Below, piece after piece: positions 34,981 through 43,240 of a stretch of 49,969 bases of DNA. A model generated the notes under the pieces. The model did no database searches, had not been told where the DNA came from, and saw only the letters and a list, made by a program, of their open reading frames with translations. Numbering within the stretch: the stretch's first letter is position 1; every line of letters begins with the position of its first letter. The translations under genes were made by a program, and so were the position numbers. The stretch is from an uncultured Prevotellaceae bacterium (lineage in GTDB: Bacteria > Bacteroidota > Bacteroidia > Bacteroidales > Bacteroidaceae), in the NCBI GenBank assembly GCA_947167455.1, contig CAMVIB010000020.1, positions 1-49,969 on the forward strand, written 5' to 3'.

Positions 34981-36678
34981 TTAGAAATGCGTTTGGAATC
35001 GTGCATACTTGCGACCGCCCCTGACATATATGCCAGTGCGCGACGGCGGCCATGCGCCGGCCCCCACCTTGCGGCCGCTGAGGTCATACCATTCGTGCTG
35101 CTGTCTGGCAGGCGCCGACATTGGTGCGGCGATGCCGACCTCGTAGTCGTTGCCGAAATGGAACGTCACCGTGCTGTCGGAATTGATACGGATGTGGTTG
35201 ATGTCCTGACCCATATAGCCGGAGGCAGAGAACACCGTAGCGGCAGGAGTGGAATGTGCAGTGAGCGAGTCATTGCCTTCAAAGGGATACAAGTTGCCAG
35301 CCCAAGTCTTTGTGATAGTACTGAAATCGCTTGATGATGTCGTTCCGATGTAAATGTTGTTGGCGGCAATAATGCTCATACGCTGGTGGTCGGCTTTGAC
35401 ATTGACTTTGTTGCCGACCCATGAGTTGCGATCATAATCTACGTGAATCACCAGCATCCCGGAGCTGTAGGTGCATATCGCCTGATCCCAGCCCTTGCGC
35501 TGACGGTTCTCGAGGATATAGTACTCGTTGGGGTTCTCGGGATTGACAACCTTAACGCCCTGCCCTCCACTGTGGAGAGGCAGCAGGGTGTAGGTGCCGT
35601 TGTCGGTGATTGTGGGCAACTCGCGCCAGCCCATGAAGTCGAGTTCGTAGCTGTTGTAACCGCCAGGACAACGGCCGTTGCCGGCATAGCATCCAAAGTC
35701 CATGATGCTCCAGATGTCCATGCCAAAGGCATTGTAGTTGATATCGTAGAAGTCGGGCAATCCCAGCGCATGACTCAGCTCGTGGCAGAAAACGCCGATG
35801 CCGTCGGGAGTGGTGCCTATGACATCACCGTCTTTATTCAGCTGGGCACGCATCTCACTCGTGCATCCCGTGGTGGCTATCGTCACGTCATCAATCTTGA
35901 CAGAGCCTGTCGATTCCTTGGGCCACATAAGATAGTCGTTCTTGGTGGCTGTGTTCTCGCCCGGGCCGGCAAAGATGAAGAACGCCAAATCGACCTGACC
36001 CTTTTTCTTGTTGTCGAATGCCGACCAGTCGCCGGTATAGGCCTGCCTGGCAAGCTGGAGGGCTTCGCTGCGGAACTGAGAGTACAGGATATCCTTATTG
36101 CCCTGAGCATCGTTCTGTGCATAGTAGGACTCTTTCTGATGGAGCTTCACAGGACCGATGATGACAAATTCCGGAGTGAACAGGCCGCCGCTCTGCTCGC
36201 GGAAATAGTCGCGGATGGAGCCATAGTTGCCTGCAAACGGTTCGCGGATGCCATCGGGAGAGCCATTGCAGAAACGGTTGTAGTGCTCGCGAATGGCAGC
36301 AGGGGTGTCGGCAACTGTGAAGACGCTGTCTTGGAATTCGACGAGTATGACAGGTACCTTCGGCGAGCCCGTCGTGGGAAGGGGAGCCGTCTCTGCCGAC
36401 CCCATACGCCGACGGTTGGCGTTGCGGCGTACCTCTGACGTCGCAACGGCATCATCGAGCCTCTGTGCGGTGCGGACGTAAGTCCGACCGTCGCCAGAGG
36501 GCGTAAGTACAAAGCCGTCGTCATCGAGGAGCCAGCTATAATGCTCGTCGCCCATTACTGTTGCCGAGACACGTGTCCCGTCAACAAGAACAACGTTCCA
36601 GCGAGAGCGATACGCGGGAACGGAATATGCTGCAAAGTCCACGACAAGCAGCAATAAGAAGAACATTACCTTTCTCAT
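34981..36678 (-). CDS. M6 family metalloprotease (second paralogue)
   Basis: A 565-residue secreted zinc protease related to its neighbour: signal peptide (MRKVMFFLLLLVVDFAA), propeptide, HELSH at 299-303 in FCHELSHALGLPDFYD, and a Met-turn WSIMDFG. It lacks most of the extra beta domains of the longer paralogue but keeps the terminal motif WYDLSGRKVG, GIYVRGGRKYARF, which is T9SS-signal-like. The promoter -7 element ends only 7 nt before the ATG, so the mRNA may be nearly leaderless. It is the first gene of the M6-M6-GH43 row. Confidence 0.88.
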   Translation of the reverse strand: MRKVMFFLLLLVVDFAAYSVPAYRSRWNVVLVDGTRVSATVMGDEHYSWLLDDDGFVLTPSGDGRTYVRTAQRLDDAVATSEVRRNANRRRMGSAETAPLPTTGSPKVPVILVEFQDSVFTVADTPAAIREHYNRFCNGSPDGIREPFAGNYGSIRDYFREQSGGLFTPEFVIIGPVKLHQKESYYAQNDAQGNKDILYSQFRSEALQLARQAYTGDWSAFDNKKKGQVDLAFFIFAGPGENTATKNDYLMWPKESTGSVKIDDVTIATTGCTSEMRAQLNKDGDVIGTTPDGIGVFCHELSHALGLPDFYDINYNAFGMDIWSIMDFGCYAGNGRCPGGYNSYELDFMGWRELPTITDNGTYTLLPLHSGGQGVKVVNPENPNEYYILENRQRKGWDQAICTYSSGMLVIHVDYDRNSWVGNKVNVKADHQRMSIIAANNIYIGTTSSSDFSTITKTWAGNLYPFEGNDSLTAHSTPAATVFSASGYMGQDINHIRINSDSTVTFHFGNDYEVGIAAPMSAPARQQHEWYDLSGRKVGAGAWPPSRTGIYVRGGRKYARFQTHF

Positions 36679-36685
36679 GAGGCTG

Positions 36686-36693
36686 CAAAAATA
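36686..36693 (-). promoter_or_regulatory. -7 element upstream of the M6 protease row
   Basis: On the minus strand TATTTTTG at 36693-36686 fits TAnnTTTG. The -33 candidate (CAAA on plus, 36717-36720) is a little far. The start codon follows within 7 nt. Confidence 0.6.
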
Positions 36694-36733
36694 CTATTTT
36701 TGAAGGATGTAGGCAACAAAATGGCAAAAAAAC

Positions 36734-36764
36734 TTGTCAAGGTGCGGCAAAACACCTACTTTTG
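36734..36764 (+). promoter_or_regulatory. Promoter of ispE
   Basis: TTG at 36734-36736 and TACTTTTG at 36757-36764 with a 20-bp spacer, 30 bp before the ispE start. Confidence 0.75.
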
Positions 36765-36793
36765 TACATTAAAAGGCACAAAAAACCACGTAA

Positions 36794-37624
36794 ATGATGA
36801 GCAAAACTATAGTCAGACATCCAAATGCCAAAATTAATCTCGGACTCAACATTGTGAGACGCCGCTCAGATGGCTACCACGACATAGAGACCGTGTTCTA
36901 CCCTATCCCACTCACCGACACGCTAACCATCGAGGATGCCGATGCCTTCAGCTTCACGCAGACAGGCACACCCTTGGACTGCCGGTCTGAAGATAATCTC
37001 GTAGTGCGTGCCATAAAGGCATTGGCTGCCGACGATGAGCTGCCACGGCTGAGAGTGACATTGGAGAAGCACATACCCTCTGGCGCAGGACTGGGGGGTG
37101 GCAGTAGCGACGCCGCTGCAGCAATGTGCGCCGTTGCGAATCACATGAACCTGCCGCTGACGCCGACAGATATTGAACAGAAGCTTGCCACACTGGGCGC
37201 CGACTGCCCCTTCTTCGTGAGGAACAGGCCTGTTTTCGCGACAGGGACAGGCAACGTCTTCACACCAATAGAACTATCATTATCAGGATGGAAGCTTGTT
37301 CTTGTTAAACCCGACATACACGTCGCCACACGAGAGGCATACGCCATGGTGAAGCCTGCCAGGCCCGCCACTTCACTCACTGAGATAATACGCCGTCCCG
37401 TAGCAGAATGGCAGAACCTTATGGCCAACGACTTCGAGCCATCCGTCTTCATGAGGCACCCGGAGATTGGCGAAATCAAACAAAGCCTCTTGCAGCTCGG
37501 AGCCACATATACCAGCATGAGCGGCAGCGGTTCGGCGGTCTTCGCGTTATTTGAGAATGACACTCCCCTGCCCGACCTCAACGGCCTCTTCCCCGAAGCC
37601 TTCACATGGCAAGCAGAGCTTTGA
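36794..37624 (+). CDS. ispE: 4-diphosphocytidyl-2-C-methyl-D-erythritol kinase
   Basis: A 276-residue GHMP-superfamily kinase that phosphorylates CDP-methylerythritol in the non-mevalonate isoprenoid pathway. The N-terminal PNAKINLGLNIVRRRSDGYH, the ATP-binding glycine loop PSGAGLGGGSSDAAAA and the C-terminal MSGSGSAVFALF are all typical. The length is normal. ATG codons at 36794 and 36797 are both possible; I kept the first. It is divergent from the M6 proteases and has its own promoter. No other isoprenoid gene is adjacent. Confidence 0.97.
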   Translation: MMSKTIVRHPNAKINLGLNIVRRRSDGYHDIETVFYPIPLTDTLTIEDADAFSFTQTGTPLDCRSEDNLVVRAIKALAADDELPRLRVTLEKHIPSGAGLGGGSSDAAAAMCAVANHMNLPLTPTDIEQKLATLGADCPFFVRNRPVFATGTGNVFTPIELSLSGWKLVLVKPDIHVATREAYAMVKPARPATSLTEIIRRPVAEWQNLMANDFEPSVFMRHPEIGEIKQSLLQLGATYTSMSGSGSAVFALFENDTPLPDLNGLFPEAFTWQAEL

Positions 37625-37741
37625 CAAGCAAGGGAGCTATGCTTACGACACATAGGCAGAGTGTCACAACTTAGTCATGATGATTGCAGCACAGCGACTC
37701 GCTAACTACATAGTATTTAATCACTAAAAGAAGACTGACAA

Positions 37742-39691
37742 ATGAGAACAGCCAACCTTTGCCTCTCTCTGGCAGCAGCACTTGCTATTCAAGCCCTGGC
37801 ATTCAGCCACACGGCGTCCGCCCAGAAACAGCATCATGCCACCCGTGCCAATGGCAGCGAAGCCCCATACGCGGGCTACCTCTTCGCCTACTTCGAAGGT
37901 GGCGGCGACAAGAACTTGCAGGAGCAACTGCGCTTCGCGGTGAGCGAGGATGCCTCGAGCTGGTACGCACTCAACGACAACAAGCCCATCATGGCCAGCG
38001 ACAGCATCAGCGAAAGCGGCGGCATCCGAGACCCTCATATCCTGCGAGGCGAGGACGGTTGCTTCTATATCGTAGCCACTGACATGATGGTGGCCAGGAA
38101 CGGCTGGAATGAGAATCCAGGCATAGTGTTGCTGAAGTCGCACGACCTCGTCAACTGGACGCACAGCAAGATTAACCTTGGACGTGACTGGCCAGACTTC
38201 AGCGATGCCTACTGGGTGTGGGCCCCGCAGACGATCTACGACAGCAAGGCAGGCAAGTATATGATTTACTTCACGCTTCAGCGTACTGGCGACAACCGCA
38301 AGAGCCTCATCACCTACTATGCCTACGCCAACGCCGACTTCACAGCCTTCGAGAGCAAGCCAAAACAGCTGTTCGCAGCGAAATACGGGAGCATTGACAA
38401 TGACATCATCTTTGCGGACGGGACTTATCATCTCTATTACAAAGGCAACACCAAGGATGCCAAAGGCAATGAGATAAAGAACGGCATTCAGCAGGCTACA
38501 TCAAGACGTCTGACAGGACCCTGGAAAGAGGACTTTAGATACCTGGATGCCTATGCCGGCACGGACACGCACGTGGAAGGCAGCAGCGTATTCAAGACCC
38601 ACGACGGGTCGTGGGTCCTTATGTATGACCTCTACGGCAGCGGACGCTATGAGTACCAGACTTCAGAAGACCTGAAGACGTGGACCCTCAAGCCACAGTC
38701 GTTCCACAAGGATTTCTTCCCACGCCACGGCTCTGTCATCTCTGTCACCAAAGACGAGCTGCAACGCCTGCAGCAACGTTGGGGATGGGTGCTGACACAC
38801 GATTTCGAGAGCACAGGCAACCCCATCATCCGCGATAAGCATACTGCCGATCCCTCCGTAATGGTGGAGGGCGACACCCTGTGGCTCTTTGCAGGACATG
38901 ACGCCAAGGGTGGGCAGACCAACTACGTGATGCGCGATTGGCTGCTCTATTCAACGACCGACATGCATCACTGGACCGAGCATCCGTCACCACTACACAT
39001 AGAGGAATTCAGCTGGGCAAAGAGCCGTCAGGCTTACGCCGGACATCCGGCAAAGCGCAACGGCAAATACTATTTCTATGTCTCTACGAACTGGTGCGGG
39101 ATCGGCGTGGCCGTGGCCGACAAGATCACAGGTCCCTACAAGGACGCACTGGGGCGTCCGTTGCTCACCAACGAAGACTGCTTTGACTCCAAGCACAGCT
39201 GGGCGTGCATCGACCCCGCCATCTTTGTGGATGACGACAACACACCTTATATCGTGTGGGGCAACCGAGAGTGCTACATCGCCCGTCTGAAAGACAACAT
39301 GATTGAGATTGACGGTGACATACGCCGCATCGACATCGACCAGCGACACCCGTTCACCGAAGCACCATGGCTGCATAAGCACAACGGCAAGTACTACCTC
39401 ACCTACGCCTCAGAGTGGCCCGAGAAGATAGCCTACGCTGTGGCCGACAATCCTTTTGGCCCCTATACGCCAAAGGGTATCATAAGCGAGATAGCCGGCA
39501 ACAGCAACACCACACACCCTGCCATCGTGCCGTTCAAAGGCAAGTGGCTGTTCTTCTCACACAACGGAGGATTGTCTGACGGCACCAGCTACAGCCGCAG
39601 CATCATCGCCGAGCCATTGCACTACGACAGCGAAGGACACATAAAGTCCATTCCCCCAACGACAGCTGGTGTCAGCGGTATGGAGTTCTGA
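37742..39691 (+). CDS. Secreted protein with two GH43-like catalytic domains
   Basis: A 649-residue protein with a signal peptide ending near TASAQ. The first propeller-type domain (about 45-345) has GGIRDPHILRGEDGCFYIV, WAPQTIYD and HVEGSSVFKTHDG (candidate base, modulator and acid). The second (about 375-645) has HTADPSVMVEGDTLWLFAGHD, CIDPAIFVDDD and FTEAPWLHKHNGKYYLTYAS. Both halves keep all three acidic positions, so both may be active. This suggests a dual-activity arabinosidase/xylosidase acting on branched plant glycans. The first domain is more divergent and could belong to a related GH43/GH117-like clan member. Confidence 0.82.
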   Translation: MRTANLCLSLAAALAIQALAFSHTASAQKQHHATRANGSEAPYAGYLFAYFEGGGDKNLQEQLRFAVSEDASSWYALNDNKPIMASDSISESGGIRDPHILRGEDGCFYIVATDMMVARNGWNENPGIVLLKSHDLVNWTHSKINLGRDWPDFSDAYWVWAPQTIYDSKAGKYMIYFTLQRTGDNRKSLITYYAYANADFTAFESKPKQLFAAKYGSIDNDIIFADGTYHLYYKGNTKDAKGNEIKNGIQQATSRRLTGPWKEDFRYLDAYAGTDTHVEGSSVFKTHDGSWVLMYDLYGSGRYEYQTSEDLKTWTLKPQSFHKDFFPRHGSVISVTKDELQRLQQRWGWVLTHDFESTGNPIIRDKHTADPSVMVEGDTLWLFAGHDAKGGQTNYVMRDWLLYSTTDMHHWTEHPSPLHIEEFSWAKSRQAYAGHPAKRNGKYYFYVSTNWCGIGVAVADKITGPYKDALGRPLLTNEDCFDSKHSWACIDPAIFVDDDNTPYIVWGNRECYIARLKDNMIEIDGDIRRIDIDQRHPFTEAPWLHKHNGKYYLTYASEWPEKIAYAVADNPFGPYTPKGIISEIAGNSNTTHPAIVPFKGKWLFFSHNGGLSDGTSYSRSIIAEPLHYDSEGHIKSIPPTTAGVSGMEF

Positions 39692-39705
39692 AGACACCCG
39701 ACTAC

Positions 39706-39720
39706 CCGCAGGTCCTGCGG
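39706..39720 (+). terminator. Short hairpin after the double-GH43 gene
   Basis: CCGCAG (39706-39711) pairs with CTGCGG (39715-39720) around 3 nt, 15 bp after the stop. There is no T-run, so terminator function is uncertain. Confidence 0.35.
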
Positions 39721-39739
39721 ACACAGCGGCTATTGAAAG

Positions 39740-39786
39740 GAGACCGCGTTGCGGTCTTGCTGGTGGTATGGTTGAGGATAATCATT
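39740..39786. repeat. Diverged right end of the hairpin-string repeat (copy D)
   Basis: The hairpin GACCGCGTTGCGGTC, then GGTGGTATGGTTGAGGATAATCAT, matches the last ~45 bp of the full copies with several substitutions. It retains the exact terminal TAATCAT. Confidence 0.8.
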
Positions 39787-39791
39787 TAAGG

Positions 39792-40362
39792 TGGGTTCTA
39801 TAAATTAGCTTTGGATTGCTCTTAGGCTATTCTCGAGCATATTTTGTTTCAAAGCCGCCGGGGCGTAGCGGGCCGCTCGGCGCTTGCGACGCTTGACACT
39901 TCAAGCGCTCGAGCTCCACCCGCTCCACACTTGGAGAACGTCCCAAGGACTTGAAGCAAAAGATGCCGAGATCTCGTGCAGGGTGAGCGGCATAAGGCTT
40001 GCCTTAATGCCCGAGCCGCAGCCGAGATTATCCAAAAGAGACAAGAGCAGACAAAGATAATTATGATTATCCGCAATCGTACCACCAAGACGCTGGAAGC
40101 GTCTCCTCTCAATAACCGGGGGTGCGCAGTACCCCCGGATAGGGACAAAAAGGGGAACATCGACCCTGAAGGGGTCGCCCATTACGCTGTTCGGGCACTC
40201 TTTCAGAGTGCTTGCCTCTATAGAGCTTGTTATCCGGGGGTGCTCGCTACGCTCGTACCCTCGGTTATTGAGCGAAGACCGCGTTGCGGTCTCTTTGGTG
40301 GTATGATTGCGGATAATCATTTTATTATTTCTTTAAGTAGAATCATGCTTTTATAGAACCCA
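39792..40362. mobile_element. Composite repeat island bounded by a 13-bp inverted repeat
   Basis: TGGGTTCTATAAA (39792-39804) and its exact complement TTTATAGAACCCA (40350-40362) enclose about 545 bp. That interval contains unannotatable sequence (39805-40062) and then the complete 258-bp hairpin-string repeat. The layout suggests one non-autonomous element inserted into another. No transposase is present. The left part contains small dyads such as CATAAGGC/GCCTTAATG. Confidence 0.6.
40063..40320. repeat. Dispersed hairpin-string repeat, complete copy C (258 bp)
   Basis: It is nearly identical to copy B at 15799-16057. It differs at one base of the left terminal repeat (ACCACC/ACCACA) and at TTATTGAGCG versus TTACCAAAGCG before the last hairpin. 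It has the same terminal inverted repeats and the same order of internal hairpins. Frames open on both strands begin MIIRN, because the inverted ends code the same residues; I do not regard these as genes. Confidence 0.9.
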
Positions 40363-40370
40363 TCCAAACA

Positions 40371-40400
40371 ATTATCCCCGGCATTGCTGCCGGGGATAAT
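40371..40400 (-). terminator. Terminator hairpin after nqrF
   Basis: ATTATCCCCGGCA (40371-40383) pairs perfectly with 40388-40400 around a 4-nt loop, 18 bp beyond the nqrF stop. The T-content after it on the minus strand is modest. Confidence 0.75.
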
Positions 40401-40418
40401 CATAATGTTTGATGTGGA

Positions 40419-41708
40419 TTAACCACCGAAGTTATCGAAGCGGATCATATCGTCCTCAACACCGAGCGAATGCAGCAGGTCGAGAACCGTCTTGGCCATC
40501 ATTGGAGGTCCGCAGAGGTAGTACTCGCAGTCCTCGGGTGCCTCGTGAGCCTTGAGGTAGGTATCACCCATGACAGGCGCCACGAAGCCCGGGGTGTACT
40601 TCACGCCAGCGGCATCGGCCTTGGGATCGGGACGGTCGAGTGCGAGGTGGAAGTGGAAGTTGGGGAAGTCCTTCTCCAGCTGTAGGAAGTCGTCGAGGAA
40701 GGGGATTTCCTCTAGGGCACGGGCGCCGTAGAAGTAGTGCATGGGGCGCTTGCGGTCTTCGTCCTTCACGCCGTGGCCTTTGAGCATGTGCATAATCTGA
40801 GCGCGCAGGGGAGCCATACCGGCACCGCCGCCGACCCATATCATCTCGCGACCTGTGCCGTACTGCGGACGGAACTCGCCGTAAGGGCCGCTCATGGTGA
40901 CCTTGTCGCCGGGCTTGAGGCTGAAGATGTATGATGATGCTATACCCGGGTTCACATCCATGAAGCCAGGGCCTTGGTCTTTGGGCTTGAAGGGCGGCGT
41001 GGCGATACGCACGTTGAGGGTGATGATATCGCCCTCGTCGGGGTAATTGGCCATGGAGTAAGCGCGGATTGTGGCTTCGGGGTTCTTACACTTTAGGCCG
41101 AAGAGTCCGAACTTCTGCCATGCGGGCAGATACGTGTCGCCGATGAGGCTCTTGTCAATATCCTTGTCGTAGTCGATGCAGTCGAAGGCCGGGATGCGGA
41201 TCTGAGCGTAAGAGCCTGGCTCGAAGTCCATGTGCTCTCCTGGAGGCAGGGCAACCTTGTACTCCTTGATGAAGGTAGCCACGTTGCGGTTGCCGATGAC
41301 GGTGCACTCCCACTCCTTGACGCCGAGGACGCTGTCGGGCACCTTGATGCCCAGGTCGCCCTTGACCTTGCACTGACAGCCGAGGCGCCAGCCTTCCTTG
41401 ATTTCCTTGCGGGTGAAGTGGCCTTTCTCGGAGTCGAGAATTTCTCCGCCGCCCTCCACGACCTGACATTTACACTGGCCGCATGACCCCTTGCCGCCGC
41501 AGGCCGAGGGGAGATACACACCCTCCTGTGCGAGCGTGGAGAGAAGGCTGGCACCCTGAGGCACGGACAGCTTGTCCTTGCCATTCATAGTGATGGTGAC
41601 GTTACCACTCGGTGAGAGGTAAGCCTTTGCAACAAGCAGAATGATAACCAACGCGATGATGATCACGAGGAAGACCACGATGCTTGTCAGAATAAGTGAT
41701 GTATTCAT
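40419..41708 (-). CDS. nqrF: Na+-translocating NADH:quinone reductase subunit F
   Basis: A 429-residue membrane-anchored flavoprotein, the NADH entry point of the Na+ pump. It has one N-terminal helix (about 5-28). A 2Fe-2S ferredoxin domain carries Cys70, Cys76, Cys79 and Cys111 (SACGGKGSCGQCKC, GCQCKV). An FAD domain has RAYSMANYP, and an NADH-binding domain has MIWVGGGAGMAPLRAQ and YYLCGPPMM. It is the last gene of the minus-strand nqrABCDEF operon. The gap to nqrE (139 bp) is unusually long for such an operon and filled with GTTGACGAG-type direct repeats. Confidence 0.97.
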   Translation of the reverse strand: MNTSLILTSIVVFLVIIIALVIILLVAKAYLSPSGNVTITMNGKDKLSVPQGASLLSTLAQEGVYLPSACGGKGSCGQCKCQVVEGGGEILDSEKGHFTRKEIKEGWRLGCQCKVKGDLGIKVPDSVLGVKEWECTVIGNRNVATFIKEYKVALPPGEHMDFEPGSYAQIRIPAFDCIDYDKDIDKSLIGDTYLPAWQKFGLFGLKCKNPEATIRAYSMANYPDEGDIITLNVRIATPPFKPKDQGPGFMDVNPGIASSYIFSLKPGDKVTMSGPYGEFRPQYGTGREMIWVGGGAGMAPLRAQIMHMLKGHGVKDEDRKRPMHYFYGARALEEIPFLDDFLQLEKDFPNFHFHLALDRPDPKADAAGVKYTPGFVAPVMGDTYLKAHEAPEDCEYYLCGPPMMAKTVLDLLHSLGVEDDMIRFDNFGG

Positions 41709-41717
41709 TTTCTTTTT

Positions 41718-41773
41718 AGTTGACGAGTTATAAGTTGACGAGTTGACAAGTTGACGAGCTGTCTGTTGACGAG
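41718..41773. repeat. Mini-repeat between nqrE and nqrF (GTTGACGAG family)
   Basis: Five copies of GTTGAC(G/A)AG lie within 56 bp at irregular 8-15-bp spacing. Inverted relatives (GAGTCAACTTG, CTTGTCAGTTGTC) lie at about 41808-41842, just before the nqrE stop codon. Confidence 0.8.
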
Positions 41774-41847
41774 TTGGTTGTCTATGAAAGTGATACCATT
41801 CACCCGTGAGTCAACTTGCATTATTGTCCACTTGTCAGTTGTCTTCT

Positions 41848-42474
41848 TTAGAGGTTAAGTCCACTGAAGCACATGAAGGCCATTGCCATCAGTCCCACGG
41901 TGATGAATGTGATGCCCAGCCCTTGAAGAGGACGCGGCACGTCGGTATATGCCATCTTCTCACGAATGGCAGCCAAGCATGTGATGGCGAGCAGCCATCC
42001 TATGCCGGAGCCAAGAGCGTATGCGATGCTGTCCCACACGTTGAGGATTGCCTGTGAATTGGTGTCGGGCATGGTGATGCGCTGCTGCATGAAGAGCGAT
42101 GCGCCCATGATGGCACAGTTCACGGCAATCAGCGGGAGGAAGATACCGAGTGCAGCATACAGCGACGGGCTGAAGCGTTCGACGATCATCTCCACCAACT
42201 GTACGATACCGGCTATGACGGCTATGAAGAGTATGAACGAGAGGAAGCTCAAGTCAACATTCTCTACCAGGCAGTCGGGTCCAAGGACATAGACCTGCAA
42301 CAAGTAATCCACGGGAACGGTGATGAGTAACACAAAGGTCACTGCGACACCGAGTCCGAGGGCGGTCTTCACACTCTTCGAGACGGCAAGGTATGAGCAC
42401 ATGCCCAAGAAGAACGCAAAAATCATATTGTCCACGAAAATGGAGCGGACGAATAGGCTTATGAGATGTTCCAT
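41848..42474 (-). CDS. nqrE: Na+-translocating NADH:quinone reductase subunit E
   Basis: A 208-residue protein with six membrane helices, homologous to NqrD and RnfA. NqrD and NqrE together form the antiparallel pair that carries the intramembrane iron site. Typical segments are [23 protein letters not shown] at the start, which contains a ligand Cys, and [12 protein letters not shown] in the second half. The length is normal. It is followed by nqrF after the mini-repeat gap and preceded by nqrD after a palindrome-rich gap. Confidence 0.95.
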   Translation of the reverse strand: MEHLISLFVRSIFVDNMIFAFFLGMCSYLAVSKSVKTALGLGVAVTFVLLITVPVDYLLQVYVLGPDCLVENVDLSFLSFILFIAVIAGIVQLVEMIVERFSPSLYAALGIFLPLIAVNCAIMGASLFMQQRITMPDTNSQAILNVWDSIAYALGSGIGWLLAITCLAAIREKMAYTDVPRPLQGLGITFITVGLMAMAFMCFSGLNL

Positions 42475-42489
42475 ATTTCTTGTTTTTTA

Positions 42490-42597
42490 AATTCACAATT
42501 CATAATCCAAAATTCATAATTAGTACGCCGTTCCGGCATTATGTGCTACTGCACTGCTAATTGTGAATTATGAATTGTGCATTATGAATTAGTTAAG
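42490..42597. repeat. AT-rich inverted mini-repeat between nqrD and nqrE (AATTCATAATT family)
   Basis: The left part has AATTCACAATTCATAAT and AATTCATAATTAG. The right part has CTAATTGTGAATTATGAATTG and ATTATGAATTAG, the inverted equivalents. The middle is GC-richer (ACGCCGTTCCGGC). The right arm contains the nqrD stop codon (42589-42591), so the repeat reaches into the gene. Confidence 0.8.
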
Positions 42598-43212
42598 TTC
42601 CTTATTATATGCCCGATGTGCCCAGATTACGCAACCCACGATGATGAGCGACATGGCTGGCATGGTCATCATGCCGTTGTTCATGTAGCCATGTTCGTAG
42701 CACCACTCTGGAACAATCTGTATGCCGAAGAGTGTGCCTGCGCCAAGGAGTTCGCGTACGAAGCCCACGATGACGAGTATGATGGCGTAGCCGATGCCGT
42801 TTCCGATACCGTCGAGGAACGACGGCCAAGGCTTGTTCATCATAGCGAAAGCCTCCAGACGGCCCATAAGGATACAGTTGGTGATGATCAGTCCCACATA
42901 CACGGAGAGCTGAACGCTGACATCGTAGGCGAAGGCTTTGAGGATCTGGCTGACGATTGTCACCAGCGCAGCCACCACCACAAGCTGCACGATGATACGT
43001 ATGCGGTTGGGTATGGAATTGCGTATTAGGGAAATAATCAGATTGGAGAAGGCAGTGATGATTGTCACAGACAGACCCATCACGATGGCGGGTTCCAGCT
43101 GAGCCGTGACAGCCAGAGCGGAGCAGATGCCGAGCACCTGCACAGCAATGGGGTTGTTTAGGTTCAACGGGTTGACCAGTGCCTCTTTATTTGCTTTTGA
43201 TAACAGTGCCAT
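42589..43212 (-). CDS. nqrD: Na+-translocating NADH:quinone reductase subunit D
   Basis: A 207-residue, six-helix membrane subunit, homologous to NqrE and RnfE. The segments VQVLGICSALAVTAQLEPAI (with a ligand-type Cys) and LIITNCILMGRLEAFAM are typical. The N-terminus carries the usual soluble lead (SKANKEALVNPLNLNNP). It lies 28 bp after nqrC. Its last codons and stop are part of an AT-rich repeat, so the C-terminal residues may have been altered by the repeat. Confidence 0.95.
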   Translation of the reverse strand: MALLSKANKEALVNPLNLNNPIAVQVLGICSALAVTAQLEPAIVMGLSVTIITAFSNLIISLIRNSIPNRIRIIVQLVVVAALVTIVSQILKAFAYDVSVQLSVYVGLIITNCILMGRLEAFAMMNKPWPSFLDGIGNGIGYAIILVIVGFVRELLGAGTLFGIQIVPEWCYEHGYMNNGMMTMPAMSLIIVGCVIWAHRAYNKELN

Positions 43213-43240
43213 ATCTATTAAGGATTTGACGGTTTACTAT

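Noticed and set aside
39849..40356. Protein frames on both strands starting MIIRN inside the repeat
   Set aside because: They arise from the inverted ends of the repeat and read through hairpins. There are no ribosome-binding sites and no recognisable domain.
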